Shown: positions 39,351 to 48,332 of the stretch, piece after piece
Layout of the letters: the number at the start of each line of letters is the position of its first letter
Numbering within the stretch: position 1 is the first letter of the stretch
Translations under genes and position numbers: made by a program
Notes under the pieces: generated by a model
Seen by the model: only the letters and a program-made list of their open reading frames with translations
Told to the model about the DNA's origin: nothing
Database searches by the model: none
NCBI RefSeq assembly: GCF_913020055.1
Contig: NZ_CAJWCF010000007.1
Location: 1-64,000 of the forward strand
Source of the DNA: an uncultured Paraglaciecola sp.
GTDB taxonomy: Bacteria > Pseudomonadota > Gammaproteobacteria > Enterobacterales > Alteromonadaceae
DNA length: 64,000 bases
Direction: 5' to 3'

Positions 39351-41516
39351 ATGTCATTTTATTCACCTTTCTTTATGCTGGGAGTAGCCGCAATGACAAC
39401 ACTTTTAAGCGCTTGTAGTTCTGAGCCAGAAAACAAGATTTTCCCTAGGTTACAACAGTTGGAAGTGCCTCAACCAAAAGCTAATACACAAGCTTATATG
39501 GCACAACACCATGGGTTGACCTTATCTGATGATTATCATTGGCTCAGAGATCAGGATTATCCACAAGTAAATGACAAGCCTATATTGGATTACCTCAAAG
39601 CTGAAAACGACTATTACGCGAGTTTTCTAGCTCCCCATCAAAAATTAGTCGATACCTTATTTGAGGAATTTAAGGGACGGGTTAATGAAACTGAAACATC
39701 TGTGCCTTGGATAAAAAATGGTTACGAATACCGTTGGTATTTTCAACCTGGAAAAGAATACAGAACATGGGCCCGACGCAAGTTAGACAGTGATATCGAA
39801 CAAGTTTATTTAGATGAAAATCTATTAGCTGAAGGACATGAATATTTCACTTTGGGGGATTGGGATATCAGTCCAGACAATAGTCTTCTAGCCTATTCAA
39901 TGGACACCGATGGAAGCGAGCGAAACATAGTAAAAATCAAAAGCTTAACAACAAATGAATACCTTGTTGATGAATTAGCTGATGTGTCGGGTTCTGTGTT
40001 GTTTAGCCAAGACAACCAAAGTCTTATTTATGCCTTGCTAGAAAAGGATGTATGGCGAACATCGAGTGTTAACGTGCATTCGTTGGGAACCGAACAAAAT
40101 ACAGATAAGGTGTTAGTCAAAGAGCTTGATGAGACGTTTTCCTTAGGATTTTATCTCACTAGCAGTGAGCAATATTTAGTATTGACCACAGGCAATGCTG
40201 ATAGAACAGAAATCTCGGTTGTGAGTATGGCTGATTTAGCACAAGCGCCAAAGATGCTGAATACTCGTGAGCAAAATTTCAAGCTAGATGTTGACCATGG
40301 CAATGGCCATTTTTATATGTTGACCAATGATACTCACGTCAACTTTAGGATCGCTAAAAGCAAAGAAAACCAAGTGCAATACGATCAATGGCAGACTGTA
40401 TTTGCAGGTTCAAATACGAGGTATTTTAAAAGCCTGCAAGTGTTCAAAGGTTTTGTGGCAATAGGTCAGAGTATTCAAGGCTTAGAGTCGATCAGTATTT
40501 TACCCAATCTGGGCAAAGGCCATGAAATTGTGTTGCCTGAAAAAGTGGCCAGTGTCAGTTTGTCTGCTAACCCAGAGTTTTCGCAAAAACACGTACGGAT
40601 AAGATATGAATCAATGATCACGCCCGACAGTATCTTTGATTACGATGTTCCTAATGAAACACTTAATTTACGCAAAACGAAAATCATTCCATCTGGCTAT
40701 GACAAAAACCAATACACAACCGAGCGTATTATGGCTGAGGCCAGAGATGGTGTGAAAGTGCCAATCAGCATAGTGACTAAAAAAGGCTTTAAGAAAGATG
40801 GCTCCCAGCCTTTATATCTTTACGCCTACGGTGCTTACGCTTTTGGACTTGAGCCAAACTTTTCTACCACTCGATTAAGTCTACTTGATCGAGGTTTTGC
40901 TTATGCTTACGCCCATGTGCGAGGGGGCGATGAAATGGGCTACCAGTGGTATTTAGACGGCAAATTAGACAAGCGAAACAATGCCTTTAACGACTTTGTT
41001 GATGTGGCTCAACACCTTATCGAACAAGGGTATGTTGCCAAAGGTAATATATCCATAGAAGGAGGAAGTGCGGGAGGAGAACTAATGGGCGCTGTAGTCA
41101 ATCAAGCGCCTGAGTTATGGCGTTCAGTGAACCTAGCGGTACCTTTTGTTGATGTATTGAATACTATTCTCGATGAAACCTTACCCCTAACGCCTCCAGA
41201 ATGGTCTGAATGGGGTAACCCTTTGATTAGCAAAGACGTATTTGAATTCATTCAAAGTTATTCGCCCTATGACAATATTCAAGCCAAAGAATACCCGCCA
41301 ATGTTAGTTACCGGGGGGCTTAATGATCCACGAGTCACCTATTGGGAGCCTGCAAAATGGACTGCAAAAATGCGAGCTACCAAAACTGATAAAAATTTAT
41401 TGGTCATGCGCATGAACATGGGAGCAGGGCATTTCTCCAACACCGGGCGGTATGGGCGTCTAAAAGATATTGCCGAGGAATACGCGTTTGCGCTTATTGC
41501 GCATGGTATAAATTAA
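39351..41516 (+). CDS. S9 family oligopeptidase (oligopeptidase B-like), lipoprotein
   Basis: 721 residues. Signal peptide with lipobox LLSAC. A seven-bladed propeller (about 85-420) precedes the alpha/beta-hydrolase domain. The catalytic triad is visible: S573 in GGSAGGELMG, D659 in LNDPRVTYWEP and H694 in GAGHFSNTGRYG. The serine context and the LYAYGAYAFG block are of the prolyl oligopeptidase/oligopeptidase B group. A lipoprotein signal is unusual, as classical OpdB is cytosolic, and suggests periplasmic peptide trimming. Between a serine hydrolase and a metalloprotease on the same strand. Confidence 0.92.
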   Translation: MSFYSPFFMLGVAAMTTLLSACSSEPENKIFPRLQQLEVPQPKANTQAYMAQHHGLTLSDDYHWLRDQDYPQVNDKPILDYLKAENDYYASFLAPHQKLVDTLFEEFKGRVNETETSVPWIKNGYEYRWYFQPGKEYRTWARRKLDSDIEQVYLDENLLAEGHEYFTLGDWDISPDNSLLAYSMDTDGSERNIVKIKSLTTNEYLVDELADVSGSVLFSQDNQSLIYALLEKDVWRTSSVNVHSLGTEQNTDKVLVKELDETFSLGFYLTSSEQYLVLTTGNADRTEISVVSMADLAQAPKMLNTREQNFKLDVDHGNGHFYMLTNDTHVNFRIAKSKENQVQYDQWQTVFAGSNTRYFKSLQVFKGFVAIGQSIQGLESISILPNLGKGHEIVLPEKVASVSLSANPEFSQKHVRIRYESMITPDSIFDYDVPNETLNLRKTKIIPSGYDKNQYTTERIMAEARDGVKVPISIVTKKGFKKDGSQPLYLYAYGAYAFGLEPNFSTTRLSLLDRGFAYAYAHVRGGDEMGYQWYLDGKLDKRNNAFNDFVDVAQHLIEQGYVAKGNISIEGGSAGGELMGAVVNQAPELWRSVNLAVPFVDVLNTILDETLPLTPPEWSEWGNPLISKDVFEFIQSYSPYDNIQAKEYPPMLVTGGLNDPRVTYWEPAKWTAKMRATKTDKNLLVMRMNMGAGHFSNTGRYGRLKDIAEEYAFALIAHGIN

Positions 41517-41669
41517 TTGGTTATGACCATTGGACCTCGTTGACCTTTGATTCCGCATGATAAGTGGAAGGTTGACAGGTCCTATCATTATCAATTTATT
41601 CACATCGCTTTTGTTTGCCAGCAAATATCGTTAATGTTAAGGGTATATAATTGTTTAAGAGATATTCCC

Positions 41670-44096
41670 ATGCGTTTTGTTTATTTTTGCCTGTTCGTTC
41701 TGTCAACACAGGTTTTTGCTACTGACTCCAAAAATCAAACAAGTATTGCTGATTTTACTCAGGATATGTCGCATAAAGCGGGGTTCTTCGATTTTTATTA
41801 TCAAATTGAACAAGACAAAATTTTTCTGAAAGTTGACAAGTTTGATCAACCTTTTCTATTTCAAAGTAGTATGCCTCAAGGCATTGGTTCGAATGATATT
41901 GGTTTAGATCGTGGTCAGTTAGGTGATACACGATTAGTCAAATTTGAACGTTTTGGCAATAAAGTGCTACTTAAGCAGTTGAATACTCAGTATCGCGCTA
42001 GTTCTTCTAACCTTGCCGAGCAAGCGAGTATTGATGAAGCGTTTGCAGACTCAGTGATTGCTGGTTTTACTGTTGTGGCCGTTGACGGTGATGTAGTGAT
42101 CATCGATTATTCTAATTTTCTATTATCTGATATCCACCAAATTTCCCAGCGTTTAGCTGGTACTAAACAAGGCAGTTATCAGGTCGATTCTAAGCGCAGT
42201 GGAGTATATTTAAAGAAAAGTAAGGCCTTCCCAAAGAATACTGAATTAGAAGCCTTAGTGACCTTTGGAGGCTCTAATGCTGGTCAATATGTCAATCAAG
42301 TTACGCCAGATCCTATTAGTATTTCAGTGCATTTACATCATTCACTAGTCAAGTTACCCGATGCAGATTATCAACCAAGAGAGTTTGTACCTTTTTCTGG
42401 CTTTTGGTCTGTGGGTTATCAAGACTATTCGGTGGCAATTGAAGATAATATGACAAAACAGTTTATCCCTCGTCATCGACTGCATAAGAAACAACCCAAC
42501 TCACAAGTGAGTGAAGCGATTGAGCCTATCGTTTATTACCTTGACCCTGGCATACCTGAACCTGTAATGAGCGCACTAAAAGACGGCGCGTTATGGTGGG
42601 ATCAAGCTTTCAGCGCTATTGGCTACAAAAATGCCTTTCAAGTGAAAGTGTTACCTGCAGATGCAGATCCTATGGATGTGCGATACAACGTTATCCAGTG
42701 GGTACATAGAGCGACACGTGGCTGGTCTTATGGATCATCTGTTATTGACCCTAGAACTGGCGAAATTATTAAAGGACATGTCACTTTAGGCTCATTGCGG
42801 GTTAAGCAAGATTATTTAATTGCTTTAGGTTTGACGAGTCCGTTTAGTGAAGTGGGAGTGGGTGCTGATAGTAAGCCTGATGATCAGGTGGATACCTCTA
42901 AACAAAAACAGATGGCGCTTGCCCGTATCCGTCAACTTTCTGCACACGAGGTGGGGCACACCCTTGGGATTTCTCATAACTTTGCCGCCAGTGAATATGG
43001 CCGAGAATCAGTTATGGATTACCCTCATCCTTTAGTGAGCGTTAAGGACGGCAAGATCAGTTTAGAGAATGCTTACGACGAGGGTATGGGCGAGTGGGAC
43101 AAATATGTTGTGGCCTATGGTTATCAAGATTTCCCCGATACTAGTAGCGAAAAACAGGAGTTAAACCGTTTAGTTGTTGATGCTAGAGCCAAAGGTTTTA
43201 GGTATCAGTCTGATCCAGATGCCCGTCAATCTCATGCAGCTAATGTAGAAGGGCATCTTTGGGACAATGGCTCAGACCCTGTTAGCGAGCTAAGTCGAAT
43301 CAGCGAAGTGCGCCAAGTAGCCATGGCTAACTTTGGTCTAAAAACTATTAAAACCGGCGCCACTTTGTCTTCTTTGGAAGAAACTTTTGCACCTATCTAT
43401 TTGTTACATCGATATCAATTAGATGCTGTAGCTAAGTTAATTGGTGGGGTGAGTTATGAATATGAATTAAAAGGGGATTATTCAACAGCTAAAGGGGTCC
43501 ATGTTATTTCTGCTGCTCAGCAAAAAGCCGCGGTAGAGGCCATGTTGAATACCTTGGAGAGTGATTTTTTGAGTATTCCTAGATCATTGAGCCAACTGAT
43601 CACGCCAAAAGCCTATGGTGAAAGCCGCAATCGCGAAAGTTTTAAGGGCCGAACTGGACATACATTCGACCCCATCAGCGCAGCAGAATCTGTAGCTGGA
43701 TATAGCCTTGGTTTGTTATTAAAAGCTGAGCGCCTTAATCGTATAGCACAACAACATGAACAACTAAAAGGCACGCCTGATGTAGCTTACTTATTGAATG
43801 CATTGTTTAACCAATCAATTAAACACGGTATAGACAAAACCTATCCACAGCTGAGCAAACGGGTAAATTATTTAGTTTTGGATCAAGTGGTAAAAGCCAT
43901 GCAACAAGACAATTTGGCGCCTGAAGTACGAGGCGATATTGAATTGCAGCTGATTGATTTGCACAAGTGGTTAAAAAATAAAAGTCGCAACGTGCACAAC
44001 AAAGTGATGGCCCGTCAGTTAGATCAATACTGGCGTTTGGGCAAGTGGCAATCTCAGTTCAAATTAAAAGCATTACCTCCAGGTTCGCCTATTTAG
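41670..44096 (+). CDS. Exported zinc metalloprotease, HExxHxxGxxH type (DUF5117/DUF4953-like)
   Basis: About 808 residues from the ATG at 41670, chosen because it begins the signal peptide RFVYFCLFVLSTQVFA and has AAGAGA upstream; an in-frame start 41 codons earlier would bury the signal. The extended zinc motif is HEVGHTLGISH (H426, E427, H430, H436). An N-terminal domain of about 330 residues (DKFDQPFLFQSSMPQGIG) matches the large bacterial secreted DUF5117-DUF4953 proteases. Its stop is one base from the start of the NUDIX gene. Confidence 0.88.
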   Translation: MRFVYFCLFVLSTQVFATDSKNQTSIADFTQDMSHKAGFFDFYYQIEQDKIFLKVDKFDQPFLFQSSMPQGIGSNDIGLDRGQLGDTRLVKFERFGNKVLLKQLNTQYRASSSNLAEQASIDEAFADSVIAGFTVVAVDGDVVIIDYSNFLLSDIHQISQRLAGTKQGSYQVDSKRSGVYLKKSKAFPKNTELEALVTFGGSNAGQYVNQVTPDPISISVHLHHSLVKLPDADYQPREFVPFSGFWSVGYQDYSVAIEDNMTKQFIPRHRLHKKQPNSQVSEAIEPIVYYLDPGIPEPVMSALKDGALWWDQAFSAIGYKNAFQVKVLPADADPMDVRYNVIQWVHRATRGWSYGSSVIDPRTGEIIKGHVTLGSLRVKQDYLIALGLTSPFSEVGVGADSKPDDQVDTSKQKQMALARIRQLSAHEVGHTLGISHNFAASEYGRESVMDYPHPLVSVKDGKISLENAYDEGMGEWDKYVVAYGYQDFPDTSSEKQELNRLVVDARAKGFRYQSDPDARQSHAANVEGHLWDNGSDPVSELSRISEVRQVAMANFGLKTIKTGATLSSLEETFAPIYLLHRYQLDAVAKLIGGVSYEYELKGDYSTAKGVHVISAAQQKAAVEAMLNTLESDFLSIPRSLSQLITPKAYGESRNRESFKGRTGHTFDPISAAESVAGYSLGLLLKAERLNRIAQQHEQLKGTPDVAYLLNALFNQSIKHGIDKTYPQLSKRVNYLVLDQVVKAMQQDNLAPEVRGDIELQLIDLHKWLKNKSRNVHNKVMARQLDQYWRLGKWQSQFKLKALPPGSPI

Positions 44097-44097
44097 C

Positions 44098-44610
44098 ATG
44101 CAAAACACTCCTTCACCTTTGTTTTGCGTAAAATGCGCTCAGCCAAGTCTAGTGCAGCACGGTGAAAAGGCCTATCGATGCAATGAATGTGACTTTGTTT
44201 ATTTTCATAATGTCGCTGCTGCGGTGGGGGCGCTAATTGTTTGTAATGGACAAATATTGCTGGTGGAAAGGGCGCAGCAACCCGCTAAAGGCAAGTTGGA
44301 TTTGCCCGGTGGTTTTGTGGATTACAACGAGTCAAATGAACAAGCGTTAAAACGTGAGTTGCTTGAAGAATTACAATTACCTGTCAATGATATGCGGTAT
44401 CTTTTTTCTTGTCCCAATCGTTACCTATACAAAGACATTCTCTAGTCAACATTAGATAGTTTTTTTGAAATCAAGTTAGAGGTTAAACCTTGTATAGTTT
44501 TACAAGAACAAGAGGTAAGTCGTTACTTTTGGCTAGATCAGGCGAGTGTGGATGTTGAGCAACTTGCTTTTGAATCGGGGCAACGGGCGCTGGCGATGTA
44601 CTTGAAATAA
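44098..44610 (+). pseudogene. NUDIX hydrolase with zinc ribbon, interrupted by an in-frame amber codon
   Basis: The first 115 codons encode a zinc ribbon (FCVKCAQ ... YRCNECDF) and a complete NUDIX box (GGFVDYNESNEQALKREL plus LEELQL), then TAG at 44443-44445. The same frame stays open for 54 more codons (STLDSFFEIKLEVKP to RALAMYLK) to TAA at 44608, giving the expected full length of about 170 residues. This is a single nonsense change, not a frameshift. Homologues are NADH pyrophosphatase-like or ADP-ribose-type hydrolases. The truncated form keeps the catalytic box but loses the last strand and helix. A shared terminator follows. Confidence 0.87.
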
Positions 44611-44621
44611 CACTCAGATAT

Positions 44622-44668
44622 AAAAAAAGGAGGGTATAAAACATTAAGTCTTATACCCTCCTTTTTTC
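44622..44668. terminator. Strong bidirectional terminator
   Basis: GGAGGGTATAA (44629-44639) and TTATACCCTCC (44651-44661) form an 11-bp stem with A7 before and T6 after. It serves the NUDIX gene on plus and the convergent 476-residue gene on minus. Confidence 0.95.
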
Positions 44669-44682
44669 ATTTTAAATTAGCT

Positions 44683-46113
44683 TTAACCGCGATAGCCGAA
44701 GAATTTATGTTTAATAATTTCGTCTGCTACACCGTCAGGCAAATTCTTTTGCCAATCACCTTGACCGCTAGCAAGTTGTTTTAGGATCTTACGAGAATAG
44801 ATATTAAACAATGCCGGATCGCTACATTCGATACCGTGCAGGAAGCCGTTTTCTAATAAATGACGATACAAAAAGCGTAAATGGTCTGGTACTTTCACAT
44901 CAGTAAATTCGGTTACTTGACCATCTTCATCCATTTCTGGGTAGATGAATATACGCGTGTTGTCTGGAAATAATTTTCCAAACCCTTCTAAGATCCCACC
45001 TTCTACACCGCGATAGAAGTTCTCATCGAAAATCTGCTTAACATTGACCATGCCCATCACTATACCAATTTGTAATTGAGTAAACTGACGGAAGTAAGCC
45101 CTAAGTGAAAAGTAACGGGTGTAATCCGAGACCATAACGTTATAACCAAGGGAGTTGAGCAACTGCACTCTAGCCACAATGTCACTTTCTGGTACTTTTG
45201 CATCGTTACCGTGGGCATCGTTAAGGGATATTTCGGCAATAGCAATAGTGTTGCTAGGATCTACTCCAGGCAGCGCAGAAAAGGAATTTTGCCCCTGCTC
45301 TATCATATCTACATTTAATTTTGTCACTGGGCGGAAAGAGCCACGAATGGTGAGAATGTTTTTCTTATATAACATCTCAGCAGGTACTGCCACACTGCCA
45401 TCGGGTTTAAACATGATGGCACGGGTTTTCCAGCTACGGATGAGGTGGATGTTTTTAATTCTATTATCAGCATCTTCAAAGTAAGGGCCTTCAAAATCGA
45501 TTGAATCAATTTCAATACGATTGGCTTTCATACCGTCAGTTAATGAATCAATAATTTGCTTTGGATTTTCGAAATAATAATAGGCGGCATAAATAAGGTT
45601 TACCCCTAATACACCCAATGCTTGTTGTTGTGCTTCGGCATTGTCATCAAACATTCTGACATGCACCGTAATATTGGACGGTTTAGCTCCTGGGTACATC
45701 TGCACTCTAATACCGCACCAAGCATGGCATTCATTTTTTCGATTAAAACTTTTAGCCGAAACAGTCGCTGCGTAGGTAAAATAGCGTGACGACTTTGAGC
45801 GGATATCACCGACTCTGTCTACTACCAAATCGAACTCTTGTTCCATCATGGCTTTGACACGGCCTTTACTGACATATCGTCCGTCTTCTTGTACACCGTA
45901 GATTGCGTCTGAGAACTTCATGTCATAAGCAGACATGGTTTTGGCGATAGTGCCCGCCGCTGCGCCTGCTAAGAAAAATTGTCTGGCTACTTCTTGCCCA
46001 GCGCCAATCTCTACTATTGTGCCGTACTTCTTTTCATCAAGGTTAATGCGCAACGCTTTTTGAGTCGTTGAGCGGGAACTCACACTGTTACGAGACTCGA
46101 TTTTTTTATCCAT
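44683..46113 (-). CDS. Conserved protein of unknown function
   Basis: 476 residues, no signal peptide or membrane helix, so cytoplasmic. Recognisable blocks are EIGAGQEVARQFFLAGAAAG near the N-terminus, TISAYDM-like (KTMSAYDMKFSDAIYG), ALGVLGVNLIYAAYYY in the middle and a C-terminal HLRFLYRHLLENG. I recall long-conserved homologues in Bacteroidetes and proteobacteria carrying unreliable labels (TonB-dependent receptor, nicotinate-nucleotide adenylyltransferase), but no TonB-receptor or nucleotidyltransferase HxGH motif is visible. It stands alone behind a strong terminator. Function left open. Confidence 0.8.
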   Translation of the reverse strand: MDKKIESRNSVSSRSTTQKALRINLDEKKYGTIVEIGAGQEVARQFFLAGAAAGTIAKTMSAYDMKFSDAIYGVQEDGRYVSKGRVKAMMEQEFDLVVDRVGDIRSKSSRYFTYAATVSAKSFNRKNECHAWCGIRVQMYPGAKPSNITVHVRMFDDNAEAQQQALGVLGVNLIYAAYYYFENPKQIIDSLTDGMKANRIEIDSIDFEGPYFEDADNRIKNIHLIRSWKTRAIMFKPDGSVAVPAEMLYKKNILTIRGSFRPVTKLNVDMIEQGQNSFSALPGVDPSNTIAIAEISLNDAHGNDAKVPESDIVARVQLLNSLGYNVMVSDYTRYFSLRAYFRQFTQLQIGIVMGMVNVKQIFDENFYRGVEGGILEGFGKLFPDNTRIFIYPEMDEDGQVTEFTDVKVPDHLRFLYRHLLENGFLHGIECSDPALFNIYSRKILKQLASGQGDWQKNLPDGVADEIIKHKFFGYRG

Positions 46114-46365
46114 GATTTCTCCAAAGGAAGTGGCAAATAATTGAATACCACTATTGTAGCCTTTTTTTGTCAGAGCGATAAATCTAAATTTTAATTATAA
46201 CGATGACTAATTCATTGAATAATATAATGAAAAGTTAATGGGACGTTAAAATGGTGGTGCATACTATAAGAAAGAGCAGTGACTAGAAGTTAGTCCCTAG
46301 AAAAAACAACAGCAACAGGTATTTCACCGCAGAAGAGCATGAAGCCAGAGAAAAGCACTGGTTAA

Positions 46366-46953
46366 CTAACAACGCAAATGGTTACCACTGCGGGTAATAC
46401 CTAAGATTATGCCTGTTTGGTCAAAGGCTATTTCTACTGCATCACCATTGATTATATTGGTATCTATTTGTTGCATATTGCTGAGCGCGGCTATCAGCTC
46501 TTTAGATAATTGTAGTACTTCATTATCACAACTTCTTAATTGCCATCCTTCATCCATAAGTTGCAAAGCGGCTTTGGTTTTGTGGTGAGCCGCATAGGTT
46601 TGTTTTTGGGCTAAATAATTTTTGTAATGGGCAGCATAACGATTTTTGAAACTATCAGGTAAGTCTTCAGTTTTAGTCTCCAACGAATGCAATTGTACGA
46701 CTTGGTAATGCAATTCAGATGAAACCTGATTTGGCTGTTGAATCAATAACAAACTCAAAAGCAGCAAAGTGCTGGCAGCAACAGCGACGTAACTGATACG
46801 CCTAAAAATATAAGCAGTACTTTGGTTATCTTGCTGCTGGGCCAATACTTTACGTTTTATTGAAGCTGGGGCAGAGTGTTGAAGTTTACGTTTAGCGTAA
46901 AGTTGTTCAAGTGAATCTTCATTGTGCTGATTGTGTTCATTTGGTTTAGTCAT
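46366..46953 (-). CDS. Probable anti-sigma-like single-pass membrane protein
   Basis: 195 residues with a charged N-terminal cytoplasmic part (about 1-50), one membrane helix (ISYVAVAASTLLLLSLLLI, about 52-72) and a periplasmic C-terminal domain of about 120 residues. It overlaps the ECF sigma gene by 8 bp, the typical layout of a sigma factor and its membrane-bound anti-sigma. No zinc-binding HxxxCxxC motif is seen, so the class is not the ZAS type. The role is inferred from position and topology. Confidence 0.65.
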   Translation of the reverse strand: MTKPNEHNQHNEDSLEQLYAKRKLQHSAPASIKRKVLAQQQDNQSTAYIFRRISYVAVAASTLLLLSLLLIQQPNQVSSELHYQVVQLHSLETKTEDLPDSFKNRYAAHYKNYLAQKQTYAAHHKTKAALQLMDEGWQLRSCDNEVLQLSKELIAALSNMQQIDTNIINGDAVEIAFDQTGIILGITRSGNHLRC

Positions 46954-47524
46954 GATTTTCCCCGCACTGCTTATCTAGCACTTTGCGTATATTGTCTTTG
47001 GCATATCGAAGCCTACTTTTCACTGTTTCAATTGGACAGTGGGTGATGTTGGCAATGTCTTGTAAGGTAAAGCCCTCTTGCTGCAAACAAAATGCTTCTC
47101 TTTGCTCAAAGGCCAGAGACAGGAGTCCATGATCAAAAAGAACACTGATATCCCCATCATCTAAGTTAGCTTCAATATTTTGTCCACTGTCAGCTAGTTG
47201 TTCCGTCTGGTTAATAGTAGGTTTGTTACGTCGGTATTCATCAATAAGTTGGTTGCGAGCTAGCGTAAACAACCAAGATTTAAACTGCCCTGAGTGTTGA
47301 TAAAGATGCTTTTTTTCTATGACTTTTAGCCAGGTTTTTTGACAAATATCCTTGGCGAGCGTTGGATCGGAAAGAGTGAGTACAAAATGAAATAAGTCGT
47401 TGCCACAAGCATCGTACAACTGGGTGAGCAATGCCCTGTCGCCTGACTGGGCATAACGTAACATCAGGCTCTCATTATTCGTTCTATCGAAGAACCTAGC
47501 TTTTAAAGTCAATGCAAAACTCAT
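46946..47524 (-). CDS. ECF-type RNA polymerase sigma factor
   Basis: 192 residues with region 2 (about 25-90: LYDACGNDLFHFVLTLSDP, ICQKTWLKVIEK, FKSWLFTLARNQLIDEYRR) and region 4 (about 130-185: EAFCLQQEGFTLQDIANITH, VKSRLRYAKDNIRKVL). It would redirect RNA polymerase to a small regulon. Followed by an overlapping membrane protein, probably its inhibitor, and preceded 61 bp upstream by tonB on the same strand. An envelope-related signal is a reasonable inference. Confidence 0.92.
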   Translation of the reverse strand: MSFALTLKARFFDRTNNESLMLRYAQSGDRALLTQLYDACGNDLFHFVLTLSDPTLAKDICQKTWLKVIEKKHLYQHSGQFKSWLFTLARNQLIDEYRRNKPTINQTEQLADSGQNIEANLDDGDISVLFDHGLLSLAFEQREAFCLQQEGFTLQDIANITHCPIETVKSRLRYAKDNIRKVLDKQCGENHD

Positions 47525-47585
47525 AAACGCTCCTTATTAGCCTTGCCCACGCTTCAAACTGAATGCGTGCACAGCTTGTTGCAAA

Positions 47586-48227
47586 TTAACTCGCTAATTT
47601 AAAGTCTAACATCACCATCATGCCATCTTGAGCTTGTGCTTTACCAGTTTGGATATTTGGTTTGTACTTCCATTTTGCCAATGCACGTCGTGCAGCTTGA
47701 TTGAAGGTGCGTTTAGGTTCGGCATCTAACACTTGAATATTGTTGACAGTGCCTGAGGGAGTAATCGAAAACCTTAACTTTACCCAACCTTCAATACCGT
47801 CTCTAGCAGCAATTGATGGATATTTAGGTTCTACCCTAACTAAAGGCCTAGCATCTCCTCCACCCGAGTCAAAAGTAGGGTTTATTTTATTTCGAATTAC
47901 AGGCGCGCCAATATTAGAAACAAACAGAGTCGGATCGAGTCCCTGATCAGGATCTGATTCAATTATCTTAACCACTAATTTAGGTTTGGGCACAGGAATA
48001 GGTTTAGGTTTGATTCTGACCCGCTCCGTAGTCGGTTTGTCCTCGATGAGTTGACCCAATAAAATCATGGTGTTTTCGGTCACTTTGGGAGGCATGATTT
48101 GATCATTCGCAATGAGCTTTTGCATACCAACAAACAACCCAAACGTAATGAGTGTGGCAACTACTGTGATAGCAATGAATTTATTCAGTTTAAAGTGGTT
48201 AAGAGTAAGCGCTGGCAGTGTGTGCAT
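47586..48227 (-). CDS. tonB: Energy transducer TonB
   Basis: 213 residues with an N-terminal anchor helix (about 17-37), a Pro/Lys-rich spacer (RIKPKPIPVPKPKLVVK) and a C-terminal TonB_C domain (GWVKLRFSITPSGTVNNIQV ... ARRALAKWKYKP). It transmits proton-motive force from ExbB/ExbD to outer-membrane receptors; no exbBD is present here. The BtuB-like receptor at 58591 is a possible client, though several TonB proteins usually coexist in this group. Confidence 0.93.
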   Translation of the reverse strand: MHTLPALTLNHFKLNKFIAITVVATLITFGLFVGMQKLIANDQIMPPKVTENTMILLGQLIEDKPTTERVRIKPKPIPVPKPKLVVKIIESDPDQGLDPTLFVSNIGAPVIRNKINPTFDSGGGDARPLVRVEPKYPSIAARDGIEGWVKLRFSITPSGTVNNIQVLDAEPKRTFNQAARRALAKWKYKPNIQTGKAQAQDGMMVMLDFKLAS

Positions 48228-48332
48228 AGTATTTCTCCGTTGGTTTCATAGGAGTAACGAAACACAATGGAAAAAGGGGTGATTGTTTTTAAAGTTTATT
48301 TTATTTTTTGAGTCACCTATAAATATGAGGGT

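Noticed and set aside
44443-44445. Amber codon as pyrrolysine or recoding site
   Set aside because: A NUDIX hydrolase has no known need for pyrrolysine, no pyl genes are visible and no recoding signal is seen. Mutation or error is simpler.
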